Source: Stramonita haemastoma (lineage: Eukaryota; Mollusca; Gastropoda; Neogastropoda; Muricidae). Taken from it: a stretch of 64,000 bases of DNA. The notes under the pieces were generated by a model. It searched no databases, was not told the DNA's origin, and worked only from the letters and a program-made list of their open reading frames with translations. Both the position numbers and the translations under genes were made by a program. This document shows, piece after piece, positions 63,812 through 64,000 of this stretch; position 1 is the stretch's first letter; every line of letters begins with the position of its first letter. The stretch is taken from positions 13,552,530 to 13,616,529 of the forward strand of contig CM060325.1 of the NCBI GenBank assembly GCA_030674155.1. Direction: 5' to 3'.

Positions 63812-64000
63812 ACACATACATATATAATATATACTCTTTCAGATACAGTTTTTGTTCTGAGGTTTGTTGCTGTTATGATATAAGTGATTGTAGAAGTGGT
63901 AGGGTTTTAGTGTTTTGTTTGGTTGGTGTGTGGCTGGGGGTTTTGTTTTTTGTTTTGGGTTGTTATTTTTTGGTTTGGTTGTTGTTTTTTTGGGGGTAGG

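Overview
The window looks like a piece of an intron-rich, repeat-dense invertebrate genome. A lophotrochozoan, most likely a gastropod mollusc, is my best guess; this is inference from protein divergence, tRNA-derived SINE families and very heavy CA/GT/CT/GA microsatellite load, not a proven assignment. There is no operon structure and no sign of a prokaryotic or viral segment. Almost every long open frame outside the genes below is a translated microsatellite or the antisense of a real exon.

Three host genes can be supported. (1) Plus strand, 977-10097: the 3' half of CEP89 (centrosomal protein of 89 kDa), ten coding exons whose splice phases all join without conflict into 344 residues of coiled coil ending in a stop; its 5' half lies before the window. 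(2) Minus strand, 59603 down to 17052: nearly all of ACIN1 (Acinus), 18 recognised coding exons over about 42.5 kb, with an N-terminal SAP domain, a large acidic and repeat-rich central exon with an RS segment, the RRM split over two exons, the RNPS1/SAP18-binding motif and an RE/RS-rich tail. (3) Plus strand, 63337-63437: what looks like the first coding exon of an unidentified gene. CEP89 and ACIN1 converge on a 7-kb interval (10098-17051) that holds their 3' ends.

The rest is repeats. At least 25 copies or fragments belong to tRNA-headed SINE families that share a body but carry two different 3' tails. A non-LTR retrotransposon (24798-27690, minus strand) is split by a 1,744-bp DNA transposon with 14-bp terminal inverted repeats and a 6-bp target-site duplication; taking it out on paper rejoins the retrotransposon frame. 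There are also minisatellites, a satellite-like array at 27.7-28.4 kb, and two 41-nt G or C homopolymers.

Together the host genes give a centriole distal-appendage protein (CEP89) and a nuclear splicing and exon-junction factor (ACIN1); I see no functional link between them beyond convergent neighbourhood. The ACIN1 reading frame has three apparent single-base gaps (two in a 24-nt coding repeat, one in or near G-runs) and two splice-phase gaps, which suggests sequence errors and unrecognised small exons rather than a dead gene.
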